From Hymenoscyphus infarciens (lineage: Eukaryota > Ascomycota > Leotiomycetes > Helotiales > Helotiaceae), in assembly GCA_001414345.1 (NCBI GenBank), contig LLCB01000041.1, positions 310,001 to 374,000 on the forward strand: a stretch of 64,000 nucleotides of DNA, given 5' to 3'. The notes under the pieces were generated by a model. It was given only the letters and a program-made list of their open reading frames with translations. It was not told where the DNA came from and did no database searches. Below, in pieces: positions 11,266 to 22,801 of the stretch. The position numbers were made by a program, and so were the translations under genes. The stretch's first letter is position 1. Each line of letters opens with the position of its first letter.

Positions 11266-13232
11266 ATGGCACTCACACATCGAATTAAATCGCTCTTTCA
11301 GCGAGATGAATCTCAACCTCAAACATCTCAACGAACCCCAAACTCCGAATTACCAAGTCCCGAAACCGAGCCAAAGAGTCTGGTCCCCAAAAACAATGCG
11401 GCCCAAGAAAATGGAAGGATTGACGTGGAGCAAGTTCCAGTGGGAGAATTGACATTCGAGGAAGATACCCAGGGAGGAATGGGCCGGCATCTTGGATTAT
11501 GGAGTGCCACGTCTCTAATGTACATCCCCTCCCTCTCCTATCCCTAAAACACCCAGTCACATTTTCAATCTCCAATTTTCGCAGTTCGAAAACCAAACAA
11601 GACAAAACCCTAACATCCCACAAGAATAGGCCGGATAATTGGAACGGGAATCTTCTCCACCCCTTCCTCAATAACCTCCTCCGTCGGCTCCGTAGGAGCA
11701 GCTCTCGTGCTCTGGGCCCTGGGCGCCATAGTCGCCTTCTGCGGCCTCTTAGTCTGGCTCGAATTCGGCTGCATGTTCCCTCGCTCGGGAGGCGAAAAAG
11801 TCTACCTCGAGGCCGTATACAAGAAACCGAAACTCCTCATCACCATCATTTTCTCCACCCAAGCCGTCGTTCTAGGTTTCACAGCCGCGGGATGTATAAT
11901 TTTTGCCTCCAATATACTTGTTGCAGCAGGAGTCACAGTCTCAGAATGGAAGGAGAGAGGAATTGCTATTGGCGTCATTACTTTCGTTACTTTTCTGCAT
12001 ACGTTTCTTCCCAAGGTGGGGGTGGCGATCCAAGATGCTTTGAGTACCGGGAAGATTATGATCTTGTTGTTTATTGTTGTTAGTGGGTTTGTGGTTTTGG
12101 GGGGTGGGGTTAAGAGTATTCCCGATCCAGGTGCAAGTTTTAGGGATTCGTTCAAGGGGAGTGTGCATAACAGTGGTGTTTATGCGACTGCGCTTTTCAA
12201 GGTCTTGAATTCTTATTCGGGCTGGAATAATGCGGCGTATGTTTTGAATGAGGTTAAGAGACCGGTTCGGACTTTGAAGATTGCTGGACCGCTTGGTTTG
12301 GGGATCTGTGCTGTGTTGTATTTGCTTGCTAATGTTGCTGTAAGTTCTCCCTAACATTGTCAAAATCACTACCGAGGTAAACGAAGCTCGTTCTTCCCTC
12401 GCACTCTTCCAAGTTTCGAAAGCCGTGAATTCTCTCACTAACCAAAACCCAGTACTTCGCAGCAGCGACCCCCGCCGAAATTTCGAAATCCGGCACCACA
12501 GTAGCAGCCTACTTCTTCGGAAAAGTCTTCGGTCCCGTCGCCAAAAGAATATTGTCCGTCTTTGTCGCCCTCTCAGCATTCGGAAATGTGCTCTCGGTAA
12601 CCTTCGCTCAATCACGAGTAAACCAAGAACTGGCAAAAGAAGGTGTACTCCCTTGGGGAAGGTTCTGGGCAAGTAGTTGGCCTAGTGGCGCTCCGAGTGC
12701 GGGATTATTGTTGCATTTGATCCCGAGTTTTATCGTGATTGTGGCGGTACCGAGAGGTGATGCTTATGTGTGTATTTTTACCTCTCTCCGAATTCTCCCC
12801 CCCCAAAAGGACCTCACAGCTAACACACACACACAGTCCTTTATCCTAGACGTAGAAGGTTACCCAAGTTCAATTCTAAACACCCTCGTCGTGATCGGCC
12901 TCCTTCTCTACCGTTACCTTCCCGCCTACAAACTCGGTTCGCCTGCTCGACCTTTCAAATGTCCCCTCCCAGTCGCACTCTTCTTCCTCGTATCCCAAGT
13001 TTTCTTACTCGTGGATCCCTTCATTCGACCACCGAATGGGAAAGGAGATACCAGTTTACCATATTGGCTTTATCCAATCGTGGGGATTGCAGTGTTGCTG
13101 GGGGGTGTGGGTTATTGGTTTGTGTGGAGGGTTGTTAGACCTTGGTTGGGCGGATTCAAGTGGGTTGAGAAAAGAGAGGTCTTGAAGGATGGAACGGTGG
13201 TTAGGCGGTGGGGGAAGGAGAGGGTTGAGTAG
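11266..13232 (+). CDS. Methionine permease, MUP1 type (LAT family)
   Basis: Four exons: 11266-11519, 11625-12339, 12453-12767, 12837-13232; total 1680 nt, 559 aa. All introns are GT-AG and all joins stay in frame. The start gives a hydrophilic N-terminal tail of about 75 residues, then the first helix with IIGRIIGTGIFSTPSSI, the substrate-binding helix motif of the amino acid-polyamine-organocation superfamily. Later segments (GGEKVYLEAVYKKP, SGWNNAAYVLNEVKRPVRTL, SVFVALSAFGNVLSVTFAQ) match yeast Mup1/fungal methionine permeases. About 12 membrane helices are apparent. Expected role: proton-coupled uptake of methionine (and cysteine) at the plasma membrane. The gene lies next to the AT-rich island, so its expression could be affected by nearby heterochromatin; that is inference. 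Confidence 0.88.
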
Positions 13233-13680
13233 ATTTTTACGATTCGGTGTTTTATTTGTGTTGCTTATAATTTGTAATGTAATCTTAATTACGAAATTAA
13301 AACAAAGTCATGTTCAAGAACTGAAACTCTGTATTCTTAGAAGGAGCTTATCCTGTGGGTGGGTAATTCTGACGTCCAAATGGTGACCCCAAAGAAACAT
13401 GAATCTCGTCATAGATTCCTTCAAGCCCAAACTTCTGTTATTCCCAATTTCAATTGATGGAGGGGAATTCGCAATCAGCTGGCTTCCTGCTAGTCCGAGG
13501 GTATTTATAGATGAATTACGCTCCTCAACGAATCGACTCTCAGTTTCAAAACAGGAAAACTTCCCTCAGAAAACTTGGAATCTAGAGAAACAATTCAAGA
13601 AAGCAAACTCTCGTAACATCACAAAGACTCTTTCAGGGTTCGAGAGTTCTTCATTTGGGTTGCTAGGAAAAGATTTTCAG
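13233..13680. other. Downstream flank of the permease gene; no gene seen
   Basis: A 113-codon open frame (13399-13737, plus) lacks recognisable domains and overlaps the start of the GCTTACTCG repeat patch, so I do not call it. A TCACGTGA palindrome lies at about 13685. Confidence 0.4.
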
Positions 13681-13684
13681 CTTT

Positions 13685-13950
13685 CACGTGACTCCGTTTT
13701 GGCCCCCACATTCTTTGACAGCTCACCCCTTTTTTGATAGCTTAGTCCTTTTTTTCTTTCTTTTTTTGACAGCTTACTTGCTATTTGATAGCTTACTCGT
13801 CATTCTGGTTGCTTACTCGACATGAAATTTGGGGGCCAAATAGCATGATGGCTTAGCCAGTGGCTTGCTGATAGGTTACTGTTGGCTTACTCGACAATTC
13901 TTCGGCTTACTAGAGGCTTACTCAACATGAAACTTGGGGGCCAAAATTGC
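13685..13950. repeat. GCTTACTCG motif cluster, patch 1
   Basis: At least eight variants of GCTTACTCG (GCTTAGTC, GCTTACTTG, GCTTACTCGTC, GCTTACTCGAC, GCTTACTAG, GCTTACTCAAC) occur in about 250 bp. Two of them lead into the same longer unit, ACATGAAATTTGGGGGCC (13820s) and ACATGAAACTTGGGGGCC (13920s). The same vocabulary recurs at 14640-14800 and at 38150-38660. Confidence 0.7.
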
Positions 13951-14639
13951 GAGGTTATACAGAGCTTTGTACCTCGAAAATTGCAGATGGAGTTTATGAG
14001 GTGAAGTTTGCGATTCAGGCCTCGAACTGATAACCTGGTTTATACTAGTACCAAATTATCAATATGTCAGCTGGCAACAAACTTTTGAGAACGGCAAGGG
14101 CTCTTCTGTCGAGATGTTGTGCTGGTATGTGTTTGTTGACGGTGGTTTGACGAGGGAAGTTCGATTATTGCGAGGATGTTTTTTTGGTTTTCAGGTGGCA
14201 TGCCCCCTGGACCAAGCCACCTGCACCTGCTAATTTAGGCGAAGAAACTCTGGTTGCGATTGCTTCTATACCCCTTTTCTAAAAACTTTTATTTAGAGAC
14301 AACAAGCTCATGAACTATAAGAAAGTTTTGGGTTGAGGCAACCATGAGAAACGAGAACAATGGCATGACTTACCTCGCATGGGAGGGCAACAAAGGGTGT
14401 AGATACGTGGGTGAAGCTGTCCAAGACACAGCTATCGCCAGAGTAACGTGCAGGTCAGGGGGTATAGAGAGACCGCAAAAAACCGAAAACCTATTGTTAC
14501 AGCAAAGGTTCAAGTAAAAATAGGAGTTTCAAGAAATAGAAGCTTTAATAGTTCCCTTCACCACTTCCATCTTTGTTCTCATCATCAAACGGGATAATCA
14601 AACAGACAATAAAACAAGTCCCAAGACCTCTTCGCGATC

Positions 14640-14800
14640 TCAGTCCCAGCTTACCCGCAACATTATAGCTTACCCAGAAAGAAGAAGAACCTGATTACAC
14701 GCAATCTGAGAGCTTACCTGTAAAGAAAAAATTGCCAGCTTACTTGCAACTTAGTGGCTGACCTACAAAGAAATACTCTAGCTTATACATGACTTGCTAA
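14640..14800. repeat. GCTTACTCG motif cluster, patch 2
   Basis: Five diverged copies: CAGCTTACCCGC, ATAGCTTACCCAG, GAGCTTACCTG, CAGCTTACTTGC and TAGCTTATACATG, all on the plus strand and spaced about 20-50 bp apart. Confidence 0.55.
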
Positions 14801-14923
14801 CCTACTCGCAAAGGAACGCTTCCCAATTTTACGCTATTATCCAAACAATGACAAGGCAAACAGAAACTAACGCAGGCAATGGCACCAGAAAAGGAAACTA
14901 TACTTTAGAAAAAGGCCTGAGAG

Positions 14924-15529
14924 CTAATTGCATCCCTCAAATAGGTATTCTGTTCCTCCGTGCTTAAGTGTGCCTACGCATGGTAATCCCCTTTTTTCAT
15001 TGTCGATAAGCCCTGTCCTCTTAGAAGTATTGTTCGTATATGTTTGTCTGATCTGTTGTACTCTAGAAGATTGCAAAACACGTAGTGTAGCTACTACGAA
15101 TATTACTACAACTAAACTGAACCAAAATAAGAAGTCAAAGATCGGGTGTAAATCTGAACCAACGATATACTGTGATATCATGTTAGCAAATAAGCAAGGA
15201 AAGTGGGCGATAATCTACCAAAACGGCTCTGTGGTGTATTATCGAACCGAAAAAAGATATGCTGCGTGCAAAAACTCACAACGCGGACTTGGTAGCTCCT
15301 CAGCAACGTAGTTTTTCAATTGCTGCTTTGCAATTTCCAACTTCCATACTGGATCTCCACTATCGTATGTCATTTTGAACCAAATAGCCATAGCGCCCTT
15401 AGATGGCTGAGAGAATTTGTTCATTAGAAAGGAAGAGTCACGTTGTTTTATATGTGTGGCTAGGTCGTGGACTAACCCTAGTTTCTGCCCCGTTGAGCGC
15501 TTGAGTTGATTAGATATAGTACTTGTCAA
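14924..15529 (-). pseudogene. Possible decayed two-exon gene with one membrane helix
   Basis: Two open segments on the minus strand. The upstream one (15529-15239) reads as soluble protein with QLKNYVAEELPSPR and has no ATG at its head. A GTGAGT donor-like site follows, then a CTAAC branch-like site and CAG acceptor near 15170-15185. The second segment (YIVGSDLHPIFDFLFW...) contains a strong hydrophobic helix, WFSLVVVIFVVATLRVL. The phases do not match across the apparent intron and no start is evident, so this may be a relic. I recognise no family. Confidence 0.2.
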
Positions 15530-16551
15530 TCAATTATTAGCGTCCTATGCAGTAGTAAACCGCCCCCTCGTAAACTACTAAAAGACTTTCGAATTTCGCA
15601 TGAACAATTGAATTAAGATCTATGTATATGCTCCCATTCTATTACTGGATTTCCTATGAAATATTTGCCAGTGCTACATACCCTCCAAAAACCGAGAACA
15701 AAACAAAATTTGACAGTAGAACAACCCATGTTCTAAAGCATTGTATTTATATTCTACCTTTCGCCTAAACCTGTTTTCCTTAACTCAAAGTTTCTATCTT
15801 CTCTCTTCGTCCAAACCCAACTCATATTCTCGCTCTCTCCTTTTCCCCCACAACCTCTAGGGATGACATGCCTTTTATATTTTCCCTATTATCAAGAGAA
15901 ACCCCAGCTTAGAAATTACATCTTTATACTTAACATCTTCTTGAATATCTCTCTGTTTATGTAAAATTAAAAATACAACCTTTCTTCTGGAATAGTAATG
16001 AAAACCCATTTATTTATTCTTCTTCGCCCTCTACTTTTTCAAAAGTCCCTAACACGTAAGAATAATATCAACAAATGTCTAAAAACACGCTCCCCTCCAT
16101 CATCAACTAACAGCTCTTGGTTGGAAATCCCAAGGTTTTTTTTTTCAAGCGAAAGGAAAGTGTTAATCAAAGGGCGTTGTTTCAACCACACTGCTTTCAT
16201 CAATACCACCCCGCGAGTTCTGACCTCCTCCCCTCCTGGGAAGATTACTATAAAAAGTCCTAACATCAAAACCCTCACCTCAAGCGTCCAAAAAAACCCC
16301 CATCAAGCAGTCTCTCCTCGTCCATCCACTTCCAAAGCCCAATGCTTGTCTAGTTGTCGCAACAACATTTGGCAACTAGTGACTACAGTTAGTCTCTTAA
16401 ATAGCTGAAGATATCAAGTTTTCTAGTGAAACCCCACGAAAACACGAAAAACAGGCTCCCCTGCTTTACAATAAAAAAGATCTCAGCCAGCACACCAAAA
16501 ACCAAACACCCCTCCCTCAAGTTTGCCATTAAACCTCAAAAGAAGAAGAAC
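15530..16551. other. Intergenic; nothing recognised
   Basis: C- and A-rich on the plus strand with small open frames in several phases (15998-16408 plus is the longest). None has recognisable protein character. Confidence 0.4.
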
Positions 16552-16748
16552 CACCAGGGGGGTGTAAGGATTCGTAACTAACCACGAGTAAATTGTATAC
16601 TATTTTACCCTCTATTTGTTCAAGCGCTGCCTGTGAAGATAATCCAATTATTCTAAACCGCTAGAGTAATTCACTTGATATGTTTATTATCCCTAGAGAA
16701 TTGAGTATTAGAATAATTATAGAAGCGAAAGTCCTACGAGATTACTGT
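16552..16748. mobile_element. Diverged MITE copy in opposite orientation, right end missing
   Basis: Starts CACCAGGGGGGTGTAAGGAT, close to the TIR of the element at 16749-16964, and the following sequence matches that element's reverse complement (TTCGTAACT, ATTATTCTAAA). It abuts the intact copy. No second TIR is visible. Confidence 0.5.
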
Positions 16749-16964
16749 CACCAGGGGGTGCAGGAATTCGTGACTGTATTCTCGAAGTACTTACACTTCT
16801 ACAATTGTTCTAACTTCTTTAGAATAATAAATATCTTAAAATCTTAATTATTTACGCCTTTTAGAATAATAGAATCGATTTATCAAGTTTTAGATAAACA
16901 ATAGAAGGAATAGTAGAGAGTTGGTTAACTATTCGCCAGTCACGAATTCCTGCATCCCCTGGTG
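16749..16964. mobile_element. 216-bp MITE with 28-bp TIRs
   Basis: TIRs at 16749-16776 (CACCAGGGGGTGCAGG...) and 16937-16964 are inverted copies with one mismatch (GGGGGTG against GGGGATG). CTGT flanks both sides (16745-16748 and 16965-16968), a possible target duplication. The interior is AT-rich with no open frame. Confidence 0.75.
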
Positions 16965-17654
16965 CTGTCAAGAATATCTACAACCCCCTGGTTAAACTAT
17001 CCCCCATCCCCTCCCTACTTATCTAACTAATCCCTACGTTTTATAAGAATAATTTAAAGACTTTCTTCGCTACCTTATCGAACATCCCGTTTTAAACCCC
17101 CAATACCAACGAAATTTCAACACATACCTTAATAAACCTATCTCCTCGCTCTTTTCATACTCTAGTCTAGAAACGAAATGTTAATCGTCTCATTTCAATT
17201 TAATAACGGTATATAGTCTATTAAAAGCTACAAGTTTATTTATTACCTGCCTAAGATGAATTCATCTCATAAAGCCCTTCAACGCCAGTTTAAGAAACTT
17301 CGATAGCAAACTCAAAATCGACAGCAAAACTCCTTAAAATTGAGCTATTCCACCTCGCCTGAGAAACTAAATCCAACGCTGTCCTCGTATCAAAACTTAT
17401 CACAAGCGCCTAAAAAATAAAACAAACACACTTAACCGTTCCGAGCTCTAATTCCATCCTTTTCCACTTAATAGTTTCTAGGTCTTAATACGTTAAGGTT
17501 ATTAACTAGTGAGTAACTATAAAATACTAGTTTAAATAGTAAGACTCTTAATTTAAGAGAAGATATAAAACTTAATAATAAAACTTACAACTAAATAAAA
17601 AGGGGTAGAGAATATTTAATAACACTTATTATAAATAAACAAAAAAAACCCTAT

Positions 17655-17850
17655 ACTACTTTTAAGAATTCGTAATAGTACTCTTAAAGTACTAACACTT
17701 TTATAACTAACTTAGCTCCACTAGAACATTAAAGAGAATAAAAGCTTAAGTACCTAAGCTTATTAGGAGAATAGAATTAATTTACCAAGTCTTATATAAA
17801 TAATAGAAGAGAGTAGAGAAGAAGTATTCTACTACTAACTAATCACACTT
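17655..17850. mobile_element. RIP-diverged copy of the 216-bp MITE
   Basis: Same order of landmarks as 16749-16964: AAGAATTCGTAATAGTACTC, then AAGTACTAACACTTTTA, then AGAATAGAATTAATTTACCAAG and an AGAGAGTAGAGAAG-like end. The differences are largely C/T and G/A. Confidence 0.5.
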
Positions 17851-19060
17851 ACACTATCTTAATAAATCTAATTTCCTACCCAGCTACTTAAAACTATTAA
17901 CATTCTTATAAGCTCCTAAATCTCTCCCCACTTTTTCGCAAAAAGCAAGATATATATACCCTTCTCTCGTCTAGCTTCTCCTCTATTATTATAACAAATT
18001 ACAACGCGACCTACCACTTATATAGAGTCTCTCTCAAAGACGTTATCTCTTAATTTTAATTACACCCTATAGTATACCTCACTACACACCTCCTTCTAAA
18101 CCTCTCTATCTTAAAAAAACAAGCCCAAAAAAATCCCAATTCACAACCTCCATCCCTACTTTCTTATTAATACACTCATATAGGTAGTCTCTCCCCAACC
18201 ACATGACTTCACCTCAATGCTAAGGATAGAACCCCGTACGAGCTTTCCCCGACTCTCCTGTACCCTCTTTTCAAAGACAAATCTACAGCCTTTTTCCTTT
18301 TTCCCTTTCTTCTCCCTCAAACCTTTACTTCAGAACCGTAAGTCCCCCAACATCCCAGAACTAAGTACTCTCGATAGATAGTTATCCACCAACTTTTCAA
18401 TATATCTAATCCAATCCAAAACCTCTACGATAAATGCACTAGATTTGAACTACCCAGTGAACTTTTCAAGGAGACTTCTAAGCCGCTAGAATTATCTAAA
18501 AGTAAGCTAGCCTAATTGTTAGTTTTTAGAGATTTCAAAAAAGAGAGTAAAGTGAGTCGATATTCTAAGACCTAATCTCTTAATTTAAAGAGTCTTTAGA
18601 TACTATTATACCAAATATAGAACTTTTATTCTCTTTTATATATCTATGTAGTATATAGATATCTAATACTAAATTAAGAGCCAAATCTAATAAATTAATT
18701 AGATATTAATAGATAATTTAAGTTAATTAATCGATGTCTTTCGGATTAGATATTTAAGTAGATACTTAATCTAAATCTATTTAAGAACTATCTAATAAGA
18801 GTATTAAAAGAATCTTCTTAATAAATTCCTCTAATACTAGAATATCTCGAATAATAAATAAGAAGCAAGTCGGAAATAAATAGAGATCCTTCTTCCTACT
18901 CGCTCGCTAATTCCCTTCCTCTCTCTCGTATAACTAAGCCACCTGAAACATAAACACTATAAGAGTGAATAGCCTCTTAGACGCTGGTTATATGCCTACT
19001 CGCTTATCTAGCGTCCTTTCTAGCTATAAGTAGCCAGCCTAGATAGCTTCTTGAATATTA

Positions 19061-19616
19061 GACTCTATTTAGATTAGATTATTTAGAGATTATTTAGGAA
19101 TATTTAAGATTATTTAGCTCTAAATAATTCTAGATTATTTAAAAGGATTAATAATAATCCGAACCTCCGAACGCCTCTATAGATATTAATTCACTCTTAT
19201 AGATATTAATTCACCTCTCTTAAGTATCGTATATATGAATTATATAGACTTAGCTCTTTTATATACTTAGAGCTCTTAAGGCAGTTATAATAAGAGAGCG
19301 CTTTTTAGATTACGATTGTAATAATAAAAGGCTCTAGAGGTGGAGTAATTAGAGGCGTTATCGCTCTTCTTCGTTATTATACTCTATAGTAAGTAGTAGT
19401 AGTAGTAGTAGTAGTAGAGGTGTAGGTATATAGAGTACTAAGAGTAGATAATCTGAATTCTACTTAAAATCGAGTAGATTTTATTTTAGTAAGAGATTAA
19501 TTAAGATTATTAAATAATCCTTAAAATCTACTAACGTGTTTATATTATAGAGATTATTTGAGATTATATTATAATCTTTAAAATAATTCTTAAAATAATC
19601 ACATTTAAACAGGGCC
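19061..19616. mobile_element. Harbinger/Tourist-like MITE copy
   Basis: Left end GACTCTATTTAGATTAGATT follows TTA. The right end, read on the minus strand, is GGCCCTGTTTAAATGTGATT, matching at most positions with transitions at the others; it is followed by TAA on the plus strand. The flanking triplets are not identical, so the duplication is imperfect. The interior includes repeated ATTATTTAG-like units. Confidence 0.55.
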
Positions 19617-20768
19617 TAAGTTAAGCTCTTTGCGCACTTCTATAATAAGAAACATCTCCTATTTCAATCTATACCCACCCCACCCCACCCAAACATGCAC
19701 CGGTATGAAGGATCCCACACTTCCAAAGCAGAATATATGTAGATAGGAAAGCTAGCACCTGTTTTCCCCTCTACACCACCACTTCCATAGCATCTTCAAA
19801 AAGCATTTCAAATCACCTTTCACATCTCACCTCTCTAACCTTCACTCTCCGCTCCCACTCACTCTCACAACCCAACCCAAAGCAAAACGAACCAACAAAC
19901 GAACAAATAAAAACAACAACAAAAACACTTGAAGCCAAGTACTCAGTTACTCAAGTAAGAAAAGAGAAAAGAAAAGAGAAAACTAGCTAGCTAGCTATTC
20001 TTATATAGATTAAAGAGAAATATTAATACGTAGTAAGTTCGAAAGTGGAAGCAAGGAGGGCCCTCGGCAGGTAACTCTCTATAATATAGAATGTCTATCT
20101 TCTCTATCTTCTCCTTCCTCTTCTTCCTCCCCTCTTAGATGCCGCAAAGCAGCCAGCCTCTCAGGGGGAGGGGGAAAAAAAGACCTGCCCATTGGAGGCC
20201 GGCCGGCCGCCCTACCAAAAAAAACCTTAATCTTTACCACTATATCACAGCGCATTACGAGGCTACACAAAGTCGCAAAAAAAATACAACAAAAAATACA
20301 ACAAAAAATTTCCAATCGAACCCTAGAGCCGTCGGTCTTAAAGAAGTTGTCTCAAGTATAATAACTTTCTTAACAAGTTATAGTAGTTGATTACGTCCGA
20401 GTAGAAAGAAGCTGGTGTGCCTCAAATCAGTAGGTTGTTTCTCCCCTATAGTAGCTAGCTATATAAACCTTCTGCATTAGTACCTAGCACTACAAATAAG
20501 CACAAGCACAAGGTTAACAAAAAACAATTTACCTCATAATTCATAATCTCGTGATATTATATGGGGAGAGGTTAGTCAAAATCAAATGGCATCGGGCAAC
20601 ACATTCCACGTACGTTATATATGCTAAAAAAAGAGTTTAGAGTAAGAGTAGATTCCTGAGATTTAGCTATGTAGAAATACACTCTATCTCTCTATCTGTT
20701 CTCTCGCGAGTTTCGTAATAACTTGGAATATTATGCGAAAATGTTTAGAAGAATAGAAAGTTAACTTA

Positions 20769-21440
20769 GGGCCTATTTGATTCGTGCCCTCGATTCACGA
20801 ATCTTAATATAAAAGCTGATTTGAATTAATTTAATTTGTAAACCTTCTTTGAAATTATAAAACTATTTAGTAAAAAGTCTCTATTTATAAATCGAATTAC
20901 TTAAATTAAGCCTTAGTACTATATTTGTAAATCTTCTATATAAAAAAGCTCGATTTATAAAGACTACTCTAGTAGTGTATTTACGAATCGAACCTTTAAT
21001 TCATTTATATCTTATAATACTAATAATACTATAGTATACCTCTCTTATTTAGTATAGCAACGCTATACTATTCTTAATCGCAGACGTGCTATAGTACTAG
21101 TATATTAGTAGCTATATTAACAGCTCTCTATTTTAAGTAAAAGGCTAAGTAGGAGAGAAACCACATCGTTAGACTACTTTATAAGTTACGTACGTTGTTT
21201 TAGTAGTATTATACTAGTACTTCTTAAAGTAAGCTTTAAGAAGTTATAATAGTATTATATATATACTAATATATATTTTTAGAGAATTCTTTTTAGTAGG
21301 TAATTCACTATATAGTTACTAAGTAGCATAAGAATTCGATTTAGGAATATCGATTCGATTCATAAGCGAATGAAAAGTGGGCCGTGTTAGCTTGATTCGA
21401 CGAATAAATCAAGAGTTCAAAATATAAACCAAACAGGCCC
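20769..21440. mobile_element. Harbinger/Tourist-like MITE copy with TTA target site
   Basis: Left end GGGCCTATTTGATTC and right end (minus strand) GGGCCTGTTTGGTT differ only by A/G transitions over 14 bp. TTA flanks both sides (20766-20768 and 21441-21443). 672 bp, AT-rich, no coding capacity. This is the best preserved of the three related copies in the window. Confidence 0.75.
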
Positions 21441-21802
21441 TTAAGGTCCCATCGCGAGCCCTAAAAAGAATTTGAACGATTAAATTTAAATCAATTGTTG
21501 CACATTATTTGGTACAGCGAAACAAGCGACGGGGAAGTGCAGGTTTGGTGGGGGCAATTTGAGAAGTAAACCAAGACAAAAACACATATAATCACAAAAT
21601 CCACAAAATAGACAAGGGGTATTTTTTTCTTAAAGATTTATTACATTGTGAGAGGAGAACTTTGTCCCATCAATTGGCAGCATCCACATCCATTCATTAA
21701 AGAACATGTCCAGAATCTCCATGCCGCTCATTCACAATAAAAATTTCTTCCGTACTACCAATTTGACTCAGTCGATCGAGATACCCAACCCCAAGAACCC
21801 CC

Positions 21803-22801
21803 TTAAACAGCAGCAGAAGTCTTCTCCTTGGGCAAAGGAGTAAATCTCAAGTAAGGCTTCACAATTCGAAACTCAGGGAACAAGGTCTTGGCCTCCTCAT
21901 TCTTGACACTAGGGTGGACGATGACATCCTCACCCGGGATCCAGTTGATAGGAGTGGTAATGCGGTGCTTATCACCAGTCTGAAGGGAGTCGACGACACG
22001 GAGAACCTCGGCGGTGTTGCGGCCGGTGGAGGCGGGGTAGGCGAGGATGAGACGGATGGTCTTTTTGGGGTCGATGATGAAGACGGAGCGGATGGTGAAG
22101 GCGATTCCTTTTGCGTCGACGTTGGTGGTGTCTTGGTGGTCGAGCCTGTGTTTTTCTTTGATTAGTCGCAAACTCGGGAGTCGAATTTTGAAATCTGAAG
22201 CAAAGTACTTACATGTCATAAGCATAAGCAACCTGACGGCTCTTATCCCCAATAATTGGGAAAGAAAGCTTGCTTCCAGAAATCTCATCAATATCCTTGA
22301 TCCATCCTCCGTGAGACTCGATTGTGTTGGCGGAGAGGCCAATCAACTTGACACCACGCTTGGTGAACTCTGGCTCAAGTTTGGCAAAGGCGCCCAACTC
22401 GGTGGTGCAGACGGGAGTATAATCCTCGGGGTGGGAGAAGAGGACGACCCATTTGTCGCCGATGAACTCGTGGAAGTCGATTGGGCCGGTGGTCGTCTCG
22501 GCTTTGAAGTTTGGGGCGATGGATCCGAGACGGAGACTGTGGTTGAGATTGTTAGTATGTTGTCAAGTAAAAAAATGGGTTTGTGAAATAATTCGCTCCT
22601 ACTTGGGAGGTTGTTCGCAGATCAGATACTTCGAAATTGAAGCTTTATTCTTTCATTGAAGGTGAGAAATTGATGGTGTTGACAACCATCAACAATTGCA
22701 GCCCTGCGATTGCGCAATGGCGGGGTCATGGAGGGGTAGATCCAGCTCCTTTGTAGATAAAAGAGAACTTACGGAGTTGGTCTTTCTTCGGTGGCAGACA
22801 T
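21803..22801 (-). CDS. 1-Cys peroxiredoxin (Prx6/Prx1 type)
   Basis: Three exons on the minus strand: 22801-22773, 22536-22213, 22145-21803; total 696 nt, 231 aa. Introns are GT-AG and phases agree. The active-site motif PVCTTE is at residues 51-56 and Cys53 is the only cysteine in the whole protein, which defines the 1-Cys class. The C-terminal half carries the family's dimer/C-terminal domain with PINWIPGEDVIVHPSV. The enzyme reduces hydrogen peroxide and organic peroxides with a thiol partner. Yeast Prx1 is longer and mitochondrial; here no N-terminal targeting peptide is visible from this start (MSATEERPTP), so a cytosolic location is more likely. Exon 1 is only 29 nt. Confidence 0.92.

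Larger units (their letters stand above)
17000..19620. repeat. Second AT-rich block with RIP-like composition
   Basis: AT-rich and without open frames of note, but less extreme than the 4-10 kb island; some CpA and TpG remain. It contains a MITE at 19061-19616 and a (GTA)n microsatellite at about 19388-19415. Confidence 0.6.

Noticed and set aside
13399..13737. 113-codon plus-strand frame after the permease
   Set aside because: No family resemblance and it runs into the GCTTACTCG repeat patch.
15998..16408. 136-codon plus-strand frame
   Set aside because: Low-complexity Ser/Thr/Lys composition, no start context or homology I can name.
19388..19415. (GTA)n run considered as a CRISPR or minisatellite unit
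   Set aside because: It is a simple trinucleotide microsatellite with no spacers.
20139..20390. Frames around a GGCCGGCCGGCC stretch
   Set aside because: Short and of skewed composition; the GC palindrome is an isolated curiosity without supporting context.
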